Positions 31,457 through 45,588 of a stretch of 64,000 bases of DNA are shown here, piece after piece. Every line of letters starts with the position of its first letter. Within the stretch, counting starts at the first letter, position 1. The DNA is taken from contig OZ038314.1 in assembly GCA_964035775.1 (NCBI GenBank), positions 35,045,857 to 35,109,856 of the forward strand, in the 5' to 3' direction. Under the pieces are notes generated by a model, which worked only from the letters and a program-made list of their open reading frames with translations, ran no database searches and was not told the DNA's origin. Origin of the DNA: Osedax frankpressi (taxonomy: Eukaryota; Annelida; Polychaeta; Sabellida; Siboglinidae). The translations under genes were made by a program, and so were the position numbers.

Positions 31457-34150
31457 AGTAGGGGTACTATATTGGGTTCACAATTAATTAACATGTTATC
31501 TAATGTTATTGAAATTTAATTAAATGAATATATTATTTTAATGATCTTTATATTATTGATAATCGTATTCAATCTTGTATATGTGTACCTTGTTCTTATA
31601 TAAATGCATTCAGTTAGTGTATATAGAATACGTAGAAGTCAACATTGACTTTAACTGAATATATTTGAGATATTTAAGCACTTTTCATGAAACTACAGTT
31701 TATATCTAGAACTTTTTAATGTTATTACTCGATATATCGAGTAATATATTAAATTATATTTCGTATAATCTAAAAAGATGAATTTATAAATAACATTAAT
31801 TGAGATTAAAGACATTACTAATTCATTTACTCTAGTTTATCCAACTTAAATATCGATTATTTTCCATGTATTTCCGTCAACCGTTTAGTAAACATGTGAC
31901 ATGATAGCATACGCCATATGACCTCGTATGATATTCAGAATATACTTTAATTTTCTTATGTAAACATTCTGTTACTAAATTAAATATTTTATTTTATAAT
32001 CAATCACATTATTGAACCATAAAATGTTAATGAAAAATATTATATATTTATAAATATCGTCTGACTATAAAGTTTAGATTCAAAGTTTATTTCCTATAGA
32101 ATTAAGAAATTAGATTATCCCTCTGATAAAACTAATTATATAAAAACTAATAAACATAAATATCATTATGTTATCTCGATAGATATAAAAAATCGGGTAA
32201 TTGTATTTGCAATATATGTATAAACTTATAACTGGGATATATAAGTTTGTAGGCTTATCCCCAGAACCCCAAACTGTACAAAGAAAATAATATAAAGGAA
32301 GTAATATCTGTTATGATAACCTTTAATTTAAAGTATACCAAATATAAGATACTATGAGATGATGCCCTTGATCTATTGTTATATCTTTTTTTTAAATATA
32401 TTACTATAATGAACAACTAGATTTCCTATTATTTGTAGGTAAATCAATTTGTTTCTAATAATTTATACCCGATATTGAATATTTTATGGAAAGTCCTTTT
32501 CTAAAACTAAATATACTTCTTACTACTAACATTAACGATATATTGTCCTGTATTATAAATAATACCTTATAATATACAGATCAATAATATTTGTATTTTC
32601 ATTTATTTTGTAGTCGTTATTCTTGATTCTAAATTATAATTTATATACTGGAGGATCACAACTAATTAGATAATAATAGAATTATATAATCATATAATAT
32701 ATATTATTTAATATTCGATAGTAAATTAAATTATAATGTATTCTTATTATTTTAATAAATTCATTACATTACAGGTTATAAACAAAACAAGGCAATAATG
32801 TAGATTTGAGCTTAACATTCCGATCCAGTATAGATAATATATACAGAATAAATCATACGTTAAATCATACCAAATATGGTATATTATAAACACTTAACCT
32901 TAATTTGGAATTAAAATCCCATCAAAGAATTAACATATGTTTTCAAAAAACTTTAAATAATATTTGAAATTTAAAAAAAATGTATAGTTTTTATATTTAT
33001 ATGTAAGATATATAGCACATATATGATATTACACTACGATTCATGATCATTTTTAAATTAAATTATTTGTATTGTTAAAATTATCAAAATATTATTAAAA
33101 ATTGAAAATAAAAAAAATTATTCTAGAATGTTTAGAATTATGTCTAGAATTATTCTGATTAGTTTAATATAATATTACAATGTAATACAAATGAATGTAA
33201 TATAATATAAGTTTTATAGTACATTTATATAACAAAATAATAATAATTATTATATAAAGTATCAATACATAATATATATAATCTAATTCAAATTATCCTA
33301 GTAATTATAATATAATTGTAGTTATATTATATAAAATTTATATATATTATATAAAATTTATATAATTTATATAAAATCAACAATATGAATATTAAAATTA
33401 TTATATTGTTTGAAGAAATTTTATTTAAGATCTTGAAAGCTTTTACTAACATTTAGATATTAACATATGGTATTTGAATAAGATATTAAGAATACATTAC
33501 TTATTTTTGTATTAAAGAATATTAATAATCTCGATAAATTGAATACAAAATATAAGATCTCGCTATATATTGAAATATTAATATTTGTATGATTGTATCT
33601 TTACAAGAGCTTATAATATATATTTTAACTAATTTCAGATCAATTATTTTTGTAATAGAATATATATATATATATTGATATTGATATATCAATATCAAAA
33701 TTTTAGTTTTAATTTTAAAAGAATAGTAATTATAATATAAATGTATGGCAGATAATATAAAATATATTATTTAACTGCATTTGATAATATTGATCAAAGT
33801 AATTATATTTATAATGAATCAATTACTGAGATGAGAATGAAACAGGTTAACTATCAATAATTACATAATTTTTTCAGTATACCGTTCTCATTATACTATG
33901 GAATGTTAAATGCGCATATTATTGTAGAACATTTATATCATTGAATGTATAATATTTATTTTATATAATATAATTTTAACTCAATATTGAAATTTTTCTA
34001 TAAATGTATGAGAATTATATTTAACAATAATTTAAAAATACAATGAAATATTATAATTATCATTTGCTATTTTAAATAGTTCATCTAAGTTGGTTCAAGT
34101 TGAGAGCAATATTAAACGCAACTTGTTTCAAATATGGAATGTTATCATGT
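31456..34150. other. AT-rich DNA, no gene recognised
   Basis: No open frame of note, no RNA gene and no recognisable element. A short perfect-looking palindrome of TTGATATTGATA-type occurs near 33677-33700. Confidence 0.5.
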
Positions 34151-34189
34151 CGGTGTAAAAAAATCAAATTATATTAAATTTACAAGTTA

Positions 34190-35655
34190 ATTATCCAGAT
34201 TTTAAAGAGTCAGAAATATTATTGAACATGAATATAGATGGTATTCCATTTTTTAAATCGACTAAACAAACATGTTGACCAATACTGTTATCGCGCAATA
34301 TATCACCAGCTACTGTATTTCCAGTAACTATAACATATGGTAACTCAAAACCAAAAAATAATGAATTCAAGAAATAATGCATATTAGAAATTAAAGAACT
34401 AATAAAATCAGGTTTGGATATTTTTGATAGGAGAATAAAGGTAAAATTGAATGCTATACAGTGCAACTCACCTGCGATATCAATGATCAAATACGTAAAA
34501 GGTCATGATGGATATTATATTTGTGACAGATGTATACAAGCCGGAGAAATAATAAATGGAAGAATTATATCTAAAGAAATTGATGCTGAAGAACAAATAA
34601 TTCATTTAGAAATAAATTAAATGAGGAACATCACTTATATACATCAGATTCTTTATTTCTCTTACTAAACATTGATATGGTATATGATTTTCCAATTGAT
34701 TACATGCCTATGCTTAGGTGTAACGAAACGTCTTCTTTTAATCTGGTAAGGAAGAGATAAAATGTTTAATATCAGAAAATATAGAATTTCTACTACTCAC
34801 GAATTAAATAAAAAGAATAGATTCTATTGCATCTCAAATACCGAAGGGTATATTTAGTCGTCGACCTCGACTTTTTGACTATGTTATGTTTTGGAAGGCA
34901 ACTGAATATGGTCAATTTTTACTATATACTGGACATATAATATTAAAATATTTATTATCAACGCAGTACTATAAAAACTTTTAAGTATTCAATGCAGCTT
35001 CGTTGATCTTATTGAAGCCGAATTCAAATAATTCAACAATAACATACGCCAAAGAATAATAATTATTTTATTCAGGTTTTACTTTTTATTTAAATACAAT
35101 TTAATGACATATATAATGACAATTATTTAATTAAATATAATTAATTAATTATAATTAACTAAATAATTATTTTAATATATTAATAAGTTTATTTTAATTT
35201 AGGATTGTGATCATTTATATGGACATGACTTTTCAACATATATTATCCCATTTAACTGATGATTATTCGAGATTTGGAAATTTAGATAAAGTATCTGCAT
35301 TTCAATTTGAATCATATCTCGGTAGTCTCAAAAGGATGTTAAAATCTGGTTATTTACCTTTGAAGCTAATTATAGCGAGATTGAGAGAAAGAATATCAAA
35401 ATAAAAGCTGCAAAAGAAAGTAAAATTAAAAATGAATATATTTACTTAATAAATACACATGAATGTTATGTAGTTAAAAACCCGTTAGTTAAAAATAATA
35501 ATTCTGATCTTATATATTGTAAATATTATAAACTCAAAAGTTTATACGAATATCCATGCGAATCTATTTTATTCGGAATATATAGTGTATATCCATGTGG
35601 ATATAAATTTATTAATAGAAAAAAATTAATACATCGGTTACTATTATTTGATACA
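34190..35655 (+). pseudogene. Decayed transposase of an animal DNA-transposon family (EnSpm/CACTA-related by guess)
   Basis: Plus-strand frames give, in order: LLNMNIDGIPFFKSTKQ; PATVFPVTITYGNSKPKNNE; VKLNAIQCNSPAISMIKYVK; GHDGYYICDRCIQAGEIING; LLNIDMVYDFPIDYMPML; CLGVTKRLLLIW; IPKGIFSRRPRLFDYV; WKATEYGQFLLYTGHIILK; HLTDDYSRFGNLDKVSAFQF; ESYLGSLKRMLKSGYLPL. This collinear pattern (C..PA....K..KGH.GY..C..C, D.MHl..LGV.rkLL, WKATE.RQFLLYTG) matches a large family of transposase-like proteins common in cnidarian and invertebrate genomes. At least two in-frame stops in the first part and two frame shifts, plus an interruption at about 35050-35205, show that this copy is dead. The superfamily name is my inference. 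Confidence 0.65.
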
Positions 35656-35658
35656 AAT

Positions 35659-37191
35659 GGCATTGGCTAAATAGGCTTTGAAACATTGCCACATTGTTTA
35701 CAAATAATTGTATTTAGGCATTGGCTAGATAGGCTGTGAAACATCCTACATTGTTTACAAATAATTTTATTTTTATAATTTTCGTGTCTTTGTGGGTCAT
35801 GGTTGATTATTAAATATAGATATTGCATTGATATCAATAGAACTTTTACTAGAAAATGCATATTTATTTTCAATATAAAATTTTTTCATACCATATAAAC
35901 TTGAAATAACTATCTACTAGATATATTAATAGTTAATGTGATATATTACTTAAAATTTATATTTTGAATATCCATAACTAGAATTTTAGCATATATGCTA
36001 ATGGTAAACTATATACTTTTGGTAAACTATAGTAAAACTATAGTTTACTGAAACTTATTTCATAACAAAAATAAAGTGAAATGTATATTTTTAATGTACT
36101 ATATTTGTTAGACTCTATTTATAGAATACTTCGTAAATCGTGTTTATATAATATAATTATTACATATAAAATATATGTTTATTCAATATAATAATATAAC
36201 ATTATTTGAATTGTATATTAAAATTTGAAACTTTATAGGAGCTCGAAGTTTAAATAATTTATAAAATTTCGTCAAATATATTTTAATTTAGATTCCTATA
36301 TATCGGCATACAATATTTAATATAATGTTTATTAATACAGATATTATAGATAGTTAATACATTAATACAGATAATAATACTATTTTAATAAAAAATTTTA
36401 ATAAAAAAATAAAAAAAATAAAAAAATCTCCCATGAGGAGAATTTTATATTATATATGAAGTTAAAACTGATCAACATTATTTATTAAAAGATAATTATA
36501 AATATAGCGCAATTCCAAAAGGTATCATATTTGAAATTTGTAAAGGGTTACAAATAATTAAATTATAATGTTACTATTGGCAAAACATTGATATATATAT
36601 ACAATGTTGAATATACATAATAAACTTATTTTATAATCGATGAAAACTTAAAAAATAGATATATATATAAAATATAATAAAGTTTAAATGTTTATATTAT
36701 AAATTTATCAATTACGAGGACAAATAGTTTTCAAATATTATATTAAAATAATTATGATTTAAAAAAATTATTTAAATTCGTTCAAAAAATTACTTCTTTT
36801 AATATATATATTTCGTAATTTGATAATCAATGGTGTATTTATGACATATTTTAAGAACATGCATATTTGTTTTAATAGTATCAACAGATATTTAATTCGT
36901 TACATACAGATTTTATGATACATTTTAATATAAATAAATATGCATTTTCCACATTCTTTTATTTATTTATTTACATCGGTAACTAGTAGAAATTGTACTG
37001 ATATCGTTCTTTTTTTATATCAACATATACATTCAATAATTAAACAATAATTAAACATGTATGAACCACAACGATAAAAAAAATCATTATTTGTAAACAA
37101 TGTAGCACAGTTAACAACCTAGCTAGCCAATGCCTAAATACAATTATTTGTAAACAATGTAGCATGTTTCACAGTCTATCTAGCCAATGCC
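35659..37191. mobile_element. 1.5-kb element with long (about 225-bp) inverted repeats
   Basis: It begins GGCATTGGCTA and ends TAGCCAATGCC. Each end holds two tandem copies (57-58 bp apart) of a sub-repeat with TACATTGTTTACAAATAATT. The arms continue with weaker inverted similarity to about 35885 and 36935. The middle is AT-rich and empty, so it is a non-autonomous, fold-back-like DNA element. It directly follows the dead transposase and might be related to it. Read outward-to-inward the repeats encode a recurring IICKQC motif (see findings). Confidence 0.7.
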
Positions 37192-37983
37192 GATATTTAC
37201 GATGAAAACGAAATTATAATTCAAGCTATGCATTATTATTAATATTGTTATTCGATTAATAATTATTATATTTATATATATTTATAAATTATAATAATTT
37301 ATTTTATAATTCTATTTTAATTTATATTAATTGCAATATTATTCAAACTATCAGTCATCAATCGACGAATTAAAATATATTTTTGAAATTTGCAATAAAA
37401 CATATTAACAGTAAACATATTATAACTATAGTTATTTTGATACATAATCTAATATTACATCATAATATTAAATAATAATGAAGTATTCTATAACAAAATA
37501 TTAATTAAATAATATTATAATTAATTTATAGGAAAAATCGATTTACAGGAAGTTTTCATATTTCAATGGTTTAATAATAATTAATTATGACTAATCATTT
37601 TTAAGATTATTTTTTAAAATTAGACTTCATAATTTCACACATTCACACATACATATTCACAAACAAAGTTTGTATTAATAATAATAGATATATTATGTGT
37701 ATAATTTATAAAATAAAATAGCATTGTATATTATATCATATATGTTTAGGATAATTATATTGTTCAATACTAAATTAATCACTATTTTACTTTTACGTTT
37801 GAATTTAAATTTGATTAATAGAATCAAATTAAATATAGTTTATAATGACAATCAATTACCTTGTTATCAATTACCATATTATCTATATTATTTAATCTGT
37901 ATCATATTGTGCAACAACATATTGTTATGTGATTATTAAAAACTGGATTAACTCCGATAATATATTAAGTGATTTATTAAGAT

Positions 37984-38031
<48 letters not shown>

Positions 38032-38690
38032 CTAAAATTGTATATTTCTCATAGAATAACAACAGTATAGAAATACACAATTATTATAATTAATAATAAG
38101 ATAGTATAACAGTTGAGTATACTGAATATACTGAATAACAGTTACATAATATATTTTCATATCTAATATACATGGCATATCAATATAGAATATACGATAT
38201 AATTATTTGTATATATGAAATTAATTTAAATATAAATTACTATATTACTATGTTTAACTGATTAATTATACTAATAATTTTGTTACCCTTATCATATATC
38301 ATATAACGTAGTGTAAGAAAGGAATGCTGATCTGTCAGCCATACCGGATAGTTATATTGTATGCAATGCATGGATAACAAATAAAAGCAATGATGTTAGT
38401 GTAATTGTTATTAAATAAATTATCTATAAGAAGTTATGTGTAAATTAGGATTATAATCTTTTTTATAATATAATATTAATATTATGTTGTATTCTAATTA
38501 CAATTAAATATTCTATTATTTTTAATAATTCTTCAACTATAGGATCTTCAACTGTGTGAAGTATTTTTTCCATTTGAAAAATATGACTTTCATTTAAGAA
38601 AAAATAAAACAAGATAATAACTTGACTATTCATCAAATTAAAATGATTGATACAAAAGGTTATTAATATAATAAATAACCAATAATAAGT
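37192..38690. other. AT-rich DNA with a (TA)n run, no gene recognised
   Basis: It contains a (TA)n microsatellite at about 37987-38028. One short plus-strand open frame near 37724-37939 has the composition of random AT-rich DNA and no splice or start context. Confidence 0.5.
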
Positions 38691-38699
38691 TCAATTTCC

Positions 38700-40595
38700 T
38701 TTGCTAAAACACCTGCACTGGGATGCAATAATTTAGCTGATTTCGCTGCTGATGAAGTATGATAACGTAATATAACGGTATGTGCGGTGTACCTTATGAT
38801 GCTTATAAAATATAAATACATTATACATTTTAATATTTAATATATTTCAGATGAACTAATTTAGGTACGTTCATCTTTAAAGTATCTCTTAGCTAATTCT
38901 GATATTGAGAACTTAAAGAATTTAACGCGAACAAGAAATATTAAAGGTTTCATTCTCATTTAAGTCATATATTTTGTGAATTACTACAATAACTATAAAT
39001 GTATACATTTTTGTTAAACTAATAGAAAATGAGTCACAAAAGTTACGTAATATGAAGTTAATGCCTCCTCCTACTTCAACCAGTTGGTAATATGATAATA
39101 TCAATAATGGCGTGAATCCATTAGATATACCAGTCAATCAATATAATGGATATAAATATCAATATGAAACAAAAAAATTTCGACAACTGGTTTGTAATTT
39201 AAATAATAAAATATATTATATAATATCTATAATCTATATATAATCTATATTAGATAATCATAATATTAGATGAGAAATTAGATCTTATTTTAAAGAATCA
39301 AGAGATGAATCATCTGTACTTCAGTAATGAATAACAAATTTAAAAGAAAAAATATCTAAGATGGCCGATATTATTACTAGTTTGTATTATTTTATATAAT
39401 ATATTATAATTAGTAGTTATACATCAAATAAAGATATATACATATATATGTTATAAGGCTAGTTAAAATCTCTGACTCGTTATTTTACTACTGAAAGTAA
39501 CACTACTATTCCTACTTTTATGTTTACTCCTACACCAAAATTAATCTCTATTAATCTATATTAGCACAACAATCAAAGTTTATATTAACTCTATAATAAT
39601 CTAACAATTAACCAATAAAGTTAAATAATTAATGCTATAATTAATATCATGACATAATATAAATAATTATAAAATTAACTCATTAATCAAACATCTCTTT
39701 CTCCTTCCTTCCTTCCCTCCCTCTCATCACATATTATAATATATTTTCTTACAAGTTATATTTATACAATTATTTGTTATTTTATATAGAACAAGGTATT
39801 GAACTAACATATATGTGGGAATTATTGGAAGAAAGGATAAGAAATAGTAATAGTATAAAATTTGACCCACTTATTACTGACCATTTTAAGCTGATTGAGA
39901 TTAATAATAAATTATCTATGTCAGAATACTATTTGGAATATGTTAGTATTTTATATTATATATTAACAATTAATGAATATACTCAATTATATTAATTAGT
40001 TGCCGAATTATTAAAAATACATAATTGAAAATATTTAATATTATAAGTAAATATTTACATCTAATCATACTTTATAAAATTAATTATATTTTTCTAAAAC
40101 TAATTTTTTTTGTTAGAAAGAAAACTGGAATCTCATAGAATTCGACAACAAAAAAATAATTATCCTAGAATATTGTTATTATCTATCGCCGATCCACAAC
40201 TTTGGCTTCAATACAATGTTGGTGGGAATAGTGAAAATAGGAATGAAGGACAAATTAGAAAATATTTATAGAATAGTGAACGGTTTGTATATAAATTCAA
40301 GATTTAATTTCATTGATTTAATATTTTTTTATTTTTAAAGTAATATTAATATTAATATGTTCAATTATATATGTAAAGAAATATTTATATGTCTAATTAT
40401 AAATGATTGTATTTTAATTAATTAGTAATTAAATAATATTATACTTACAACTAGATTATTTAATCATAATTATATTCACTATAGAATTAAAATATTAAGT
40501 TTTTAAAATATATTTTTTAGAAATGTGTGAATTGAAACTTAATCGGGTTGCAAAACTCGGAGAATTATTAAAATTTATACAGCATAAAAATTAAA
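38700..40595 (+). pseudogene. Exon-like coding segments of an unrecognised gene
   Basis: Several short segments look coding. 39062-39180 reads KLMPPPTSTSW and, after a stop, NNGVNPLDIPVNQYNGYKYQ. 39791-39950 reads GIELTYMWELLEERIRNSN and LITDHFKLIEINNKLSMSEY. It is bounded by a TATAG acceptor and a GTTAGT donor. 40117-40282 follows a TTTTTTTGTTAG acceptor and is open in two frames (ENWNLIEFDNKK.. or RKLESHRIRQQKNNYPRILL). 40523-40594 reads MCELKLNRVAKLGELLKFIQ and ends in a stop. Phases can be made to agree in more than one way. I do not recognise the protein; at least the 5' part has stops, so it may be dead or wrongly joined. Confidence 0.3.
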
Positions 40596-40599
40596 TCAT

Positions 40600-42296
40600 T
40601 ATTAAATAAATTTATTTAATAATGATTTAATGTTAAGAATATATTTTCTTTATTTAATAATAATTTAGAGAAATACAATTTCTCATTTTATAACCCAGTC
40701 AGTTACAATTCTCTATTAAATCATAACAGAAATGCATTATACACCGTATTCAATAACAAACTAAATAATACATTAATTAATGATTGCACATAATAGCATC
40801 GCTTGCAATTTTAAGAGAGTCTATATGATTGAATTAATGAATATTGTTATAGATAATTTTGTTCAATAACATTTCATATTTCAATGACTACTTTATCTTT
40901 TATTATAAATATGTATAATATAAATGTGTCACTGTTTCATACTCGCATATTCATGATTAATATTAATTGTATAAATAAACATTCTTCGTAATAAACTATT
41001 GAAAATAATATAAAATCATAAATTACATCCCACATATTCAAGTATATTATTTAATTTATATCTGGTTCAATAACTTCTTTTTATTGTAGAGTGCTAATTA
41101 AATTTGAAGATAAATATGTATTCATATGATAATTTGTATTAATTGATAATATATTGTATATAATTGAATATTATTTTAATAGATCACTTGTGTCTGGATA
41201 GTATTATAATATGATCCAAAATGATTCTTAATTTATCGTAGCGGATACGGAAACTCCTTTTTCCAACTCTTCCCTTTAAAAATTCTACAATTAAAATATA
41301 AATCATAAATCATCCAATAAATACATATTATATATCGATAGTTATATTATTATAAATTCTATCAAATAAATAACTTATATCCTAAGTTATAAAACTTACT
41401 AATTTTGAGGCGCAAGAGTTTAATATTCTTTTTATTCAAATAAATTTTAGTAATAATATTGAAATCTTCAATTAAGTTTTCAACATCATTCTCTTGTACA
41501 ATCCTATCTATAATTGACATACATATTAATCTATATATATATATATATAGTATTTTATTGTGGTATATCATTGTGTCGTGTAGTGTTCATCCGATAAAGT
41601 GATTTCATCCCATGGTATTCATACCAGGAAATTTAATGAGGCGAAATTTATTTTTACATTTCCGATTGTCATTGTTTTAAAGTTAATCTTCGGTTTTAAC
41701 AAGGACTGAGTTTACTATTACCATTAAATAGATTGACCACGTCTATATTATTCTAGGAATAATTTTAAAATTTTGCCAAGGGTTTGTAACCACTGGCCTT
41801 CTTTATCGTCCATATATTTGTCGCTGCACTTACGAAACAGTTATATGTAATAAGATTAAGTAATGACAATTAAGTAAGTGATGCATGCATCATCATCACT
41901 CCTTACATCATCATCACTCCTTACTGCAGTAAGGAGTGAACTGGTAGGTTAGATTTTAAGTAAATTTGACCTTGAATAAACTGGATAACCCATAAGTGTC
42001 TATATCACTATAGAACATTTATAATCTAAAAATAATGATATTTGTATGCATCCCTTGGAGTTATTCTATCAAATGCCGGGAGCTATGGTATAGATAAGTA
42101 AATCATTTTAATATTCAATAATAGAATATTATCACACCAATAAGGGTTTCAGTTATAGTGTTCTGGTTTTTAAGAAGATGGTGAATATATTAATTATTTT
42201 TTATTATTTTATAGGGCACTATAATTTAATCCATATCTATAAACGTAACCGTTTATACTGTTAGGTAGTCAACAAATTAGATTTATACATATACAC

Positions 42297-42350
<54 letters not shown>

Positions 42351-45300
42351 GAGGCTAAATTACTTTATTTTGTTTGGAGTCTTGGTGTATACTATACATT
42401 TTCTTTGGTTGCGACTATGTTAATTTATTTGTGCACATGTTTATAACGGATACAGTGGGTTAGATCAGGAAGTGAGTATTAATACGAGTTCGAATGTTAC
42501 TTTGAATTAATCCAGGGAAAAGATAATGTTTAGGGATTTTATTGTCTCGTCACAATGATATATTAAAATATATTAAGATCCAAGCAGCCAAAATATAATC
42601 TCAGAAATCAGTTTATTGATAGGCTTTGCTACGTTGAAAAGTAAGGTTTTTGTAAGCATTTTTAAACCTATTTTTTATACCAAAAATTCCTGCAAATAAA
42701 TTAAGATTTATTTTTAAAAATCCTGATTTAAAAAAATAAAATTAAAATATATAGATTATAATCTATTCATAATATTTATTTGATTCAAATCATATAACTC
42801 AACAAATATCATCTTCATTTACAATAGAAATATGTTCGGTTAAACATGGTTCTTCTCATTCAACTATAAAATAGTTTATATATATGATAATTGTTAATAT
42901 TATATATATTATCATGTTATTTATAATTATTAATATTTTAATTTTATATATTAAAAAATTGTAAATTTTTAAACTAATCTTAATAGCAATAATACATATT
43001 TTATGAAAACTAAATTTAAAATATGATTGCCTCATTAATTAATTAATTATATACAGTGCAATTATGATTTCAGGTATTACAAATATACAATAAATATATT
43101 ATTATAATATAAATACATGATAGGTTTTTTTGTGATAATTAGTTCTACAGAAGACTTCTTTCTATATCGATGATCTACATTCCTAACGGTATCTTTTAAA
43201 ATCACTCACAAACTGAATTTAGCATTAAATGAAGATCTGCTAGTTTCTGTAATTATATAATTAGTATATGTAATTAAATTCTAATAATTAAAATATTATA
43301 CAAAATAGTAATGTAGTTATCTTCCTTAAATCAAATATTTGTATATAGATAATGATAAATTAACATCATTATAACTTGTTTTATCGTCTCATAATATATA
43401 TATCATTTTATATGGAGAATTCTAGTGTATTATATTTTTATTATATCTCCAATATAATTAATGATTACTTTACGAAGTGTTGACATTTTTATAATCTTGA
43501 TTAAATTTTGAAATTTGAATAATAAGGATAAATTTAATAATATAAATAAAAATAATATAAATTTCTAAATATTAAAAGAATTTTTATGATATAAATAAAT
43601 ATATTAATACTAATGATTAATATTATACGAATAATTAAATTAACAATAGTTATTTTTAACTCGGCATATTAATATTCTCACTTTGTCATTTTTCCATTTT
43701 AATTGTTTAGTAGCTTCAAAGAAATGTTTATGTTCATCCAGATAAAGTATATTATATAGATCCAGTATTTAACAAAATATATATTAGAATAATGGATTTG
43801 AAATGTATTAAAATGTTCCAACTATATAAGCATAAGTTATCAAACTTATTCTAAATTAGTTAATAAACTAGGTTACTTTATTAATTATTGTTATTATAAT
43901 TATAAAAATTCACTAACATTAGTTTTCATATAACCAAGAATTATGTATTACATACATTTCTGGTAATCCATTACAATAAATCATAAATGATTCAACAATT
44001 ATATATAATTTCATTTTGCAAAATATAAATATATATTTCATTATGTTTTATTTTAAAACAAAATACCAATAATAAATAATAATATTAAGTAGCTAAAAGA
44101 TAGTTTAATTGTATAATTTTAGTTCATAGTTAAATATACACATTTGTATTATTAATATCAATAAATAATATTATTAAATTTACAAAATAATATAACTTAT
44201 AATTAACCAAGCATGTGTTTAAAATGGAAGAAAATTAAAATATTTCTCAGTATATAAATACACAATAATTATAAATAATATATTTAAACTTAGATTTAAA
44301 ATTAATTTTTGGTTTTCTAAAATATATATTATTATAGTTCAGAATATATTAATATGAACTTTTATACCCGTTTTATTTTTGTTTATCTATCTTTTTTCTC
44401 TTATATACAGACAAAGTTTTTCCTTTTTATTCATATTTTCTATTAACTTGTAATATATTTAAATATATATTAATACAATTTAAAAATAATTATGTATATA
44501 ATTGTATATGTTTATTGTATCATATATTATATATAATTAAACACATATTTAAATTAAACTAATAGATGTATTGTATTAGCATAACAAAAATTAGATTATT
44601 ATAATATTAATTAATTTAATATAAATTATTATATACTAAATATATCTAATATAATAATTATGATGTACCTTTAGATATATTTATAATTCATATGTATATT
44701 TAATACAATTAGAATTTTATATAATAAGTTTTAAAAACTAACTTTTTTCTAAAAAATCAAACTATAGATATGTTTAATATTTACGTAATGTAAAATATAA
44801 ATTAGATCACACGTACTAATAGATTTGTAAAATTATATTGCAACAATTACATGTACTTGTATTATAATATGAAATTAATATTATGCAAATCATACTCACC
44901 AGAATATTAGAATAGCACATATAAATCAAGTATGCATTGGAAAATATTATATGAAAAACGTATTCTATATAAAATTGAATTTATAGAATATCTACTCAAA
45001 AAACTATAGATATAGTGATTTATGCTATACTATAGTATATCATAGGCATGTATTATCTTTGATGTATATAGTTACAATTAAAATATTACTAATTAAGCAT
45101 AAATAATAACACATAGAATTAAATATATAAAAACGATAATTGAATTATTATAAATAATAATATATTTTTATCTAGAGAATAATATTATATTATATTTATT
45201 ATATTAAAATAAATATTTAACTCTAATTTTTAAACTAAATATATTATATAAATATAGTTGCATATGTAAATAGGTGTATTACATATAATACATTAATTAG

Positions 45301-45552
45301 CTGCGAATAAACAGATAGATTTAATATATACCTAAATAAACCAAATAGTTTTAAAATAAACCTAAATAATGGGTTTTTTGCAATTAATAAACCTTACTTT
45401 TGAAACTATATTCTGAGTAGTAATTTATTTTGAAACGTAAATAAAACAATATGGTTGCTTGAGAATATTATAAGTTATTAAGATCATTTTAAATATTACG
45501 TTATTGTGGATAAATTAATAAATAAATAAAAATATAGTGGCAGGTGATTTAC

Positions 45553-45588
<36 letters not shown>

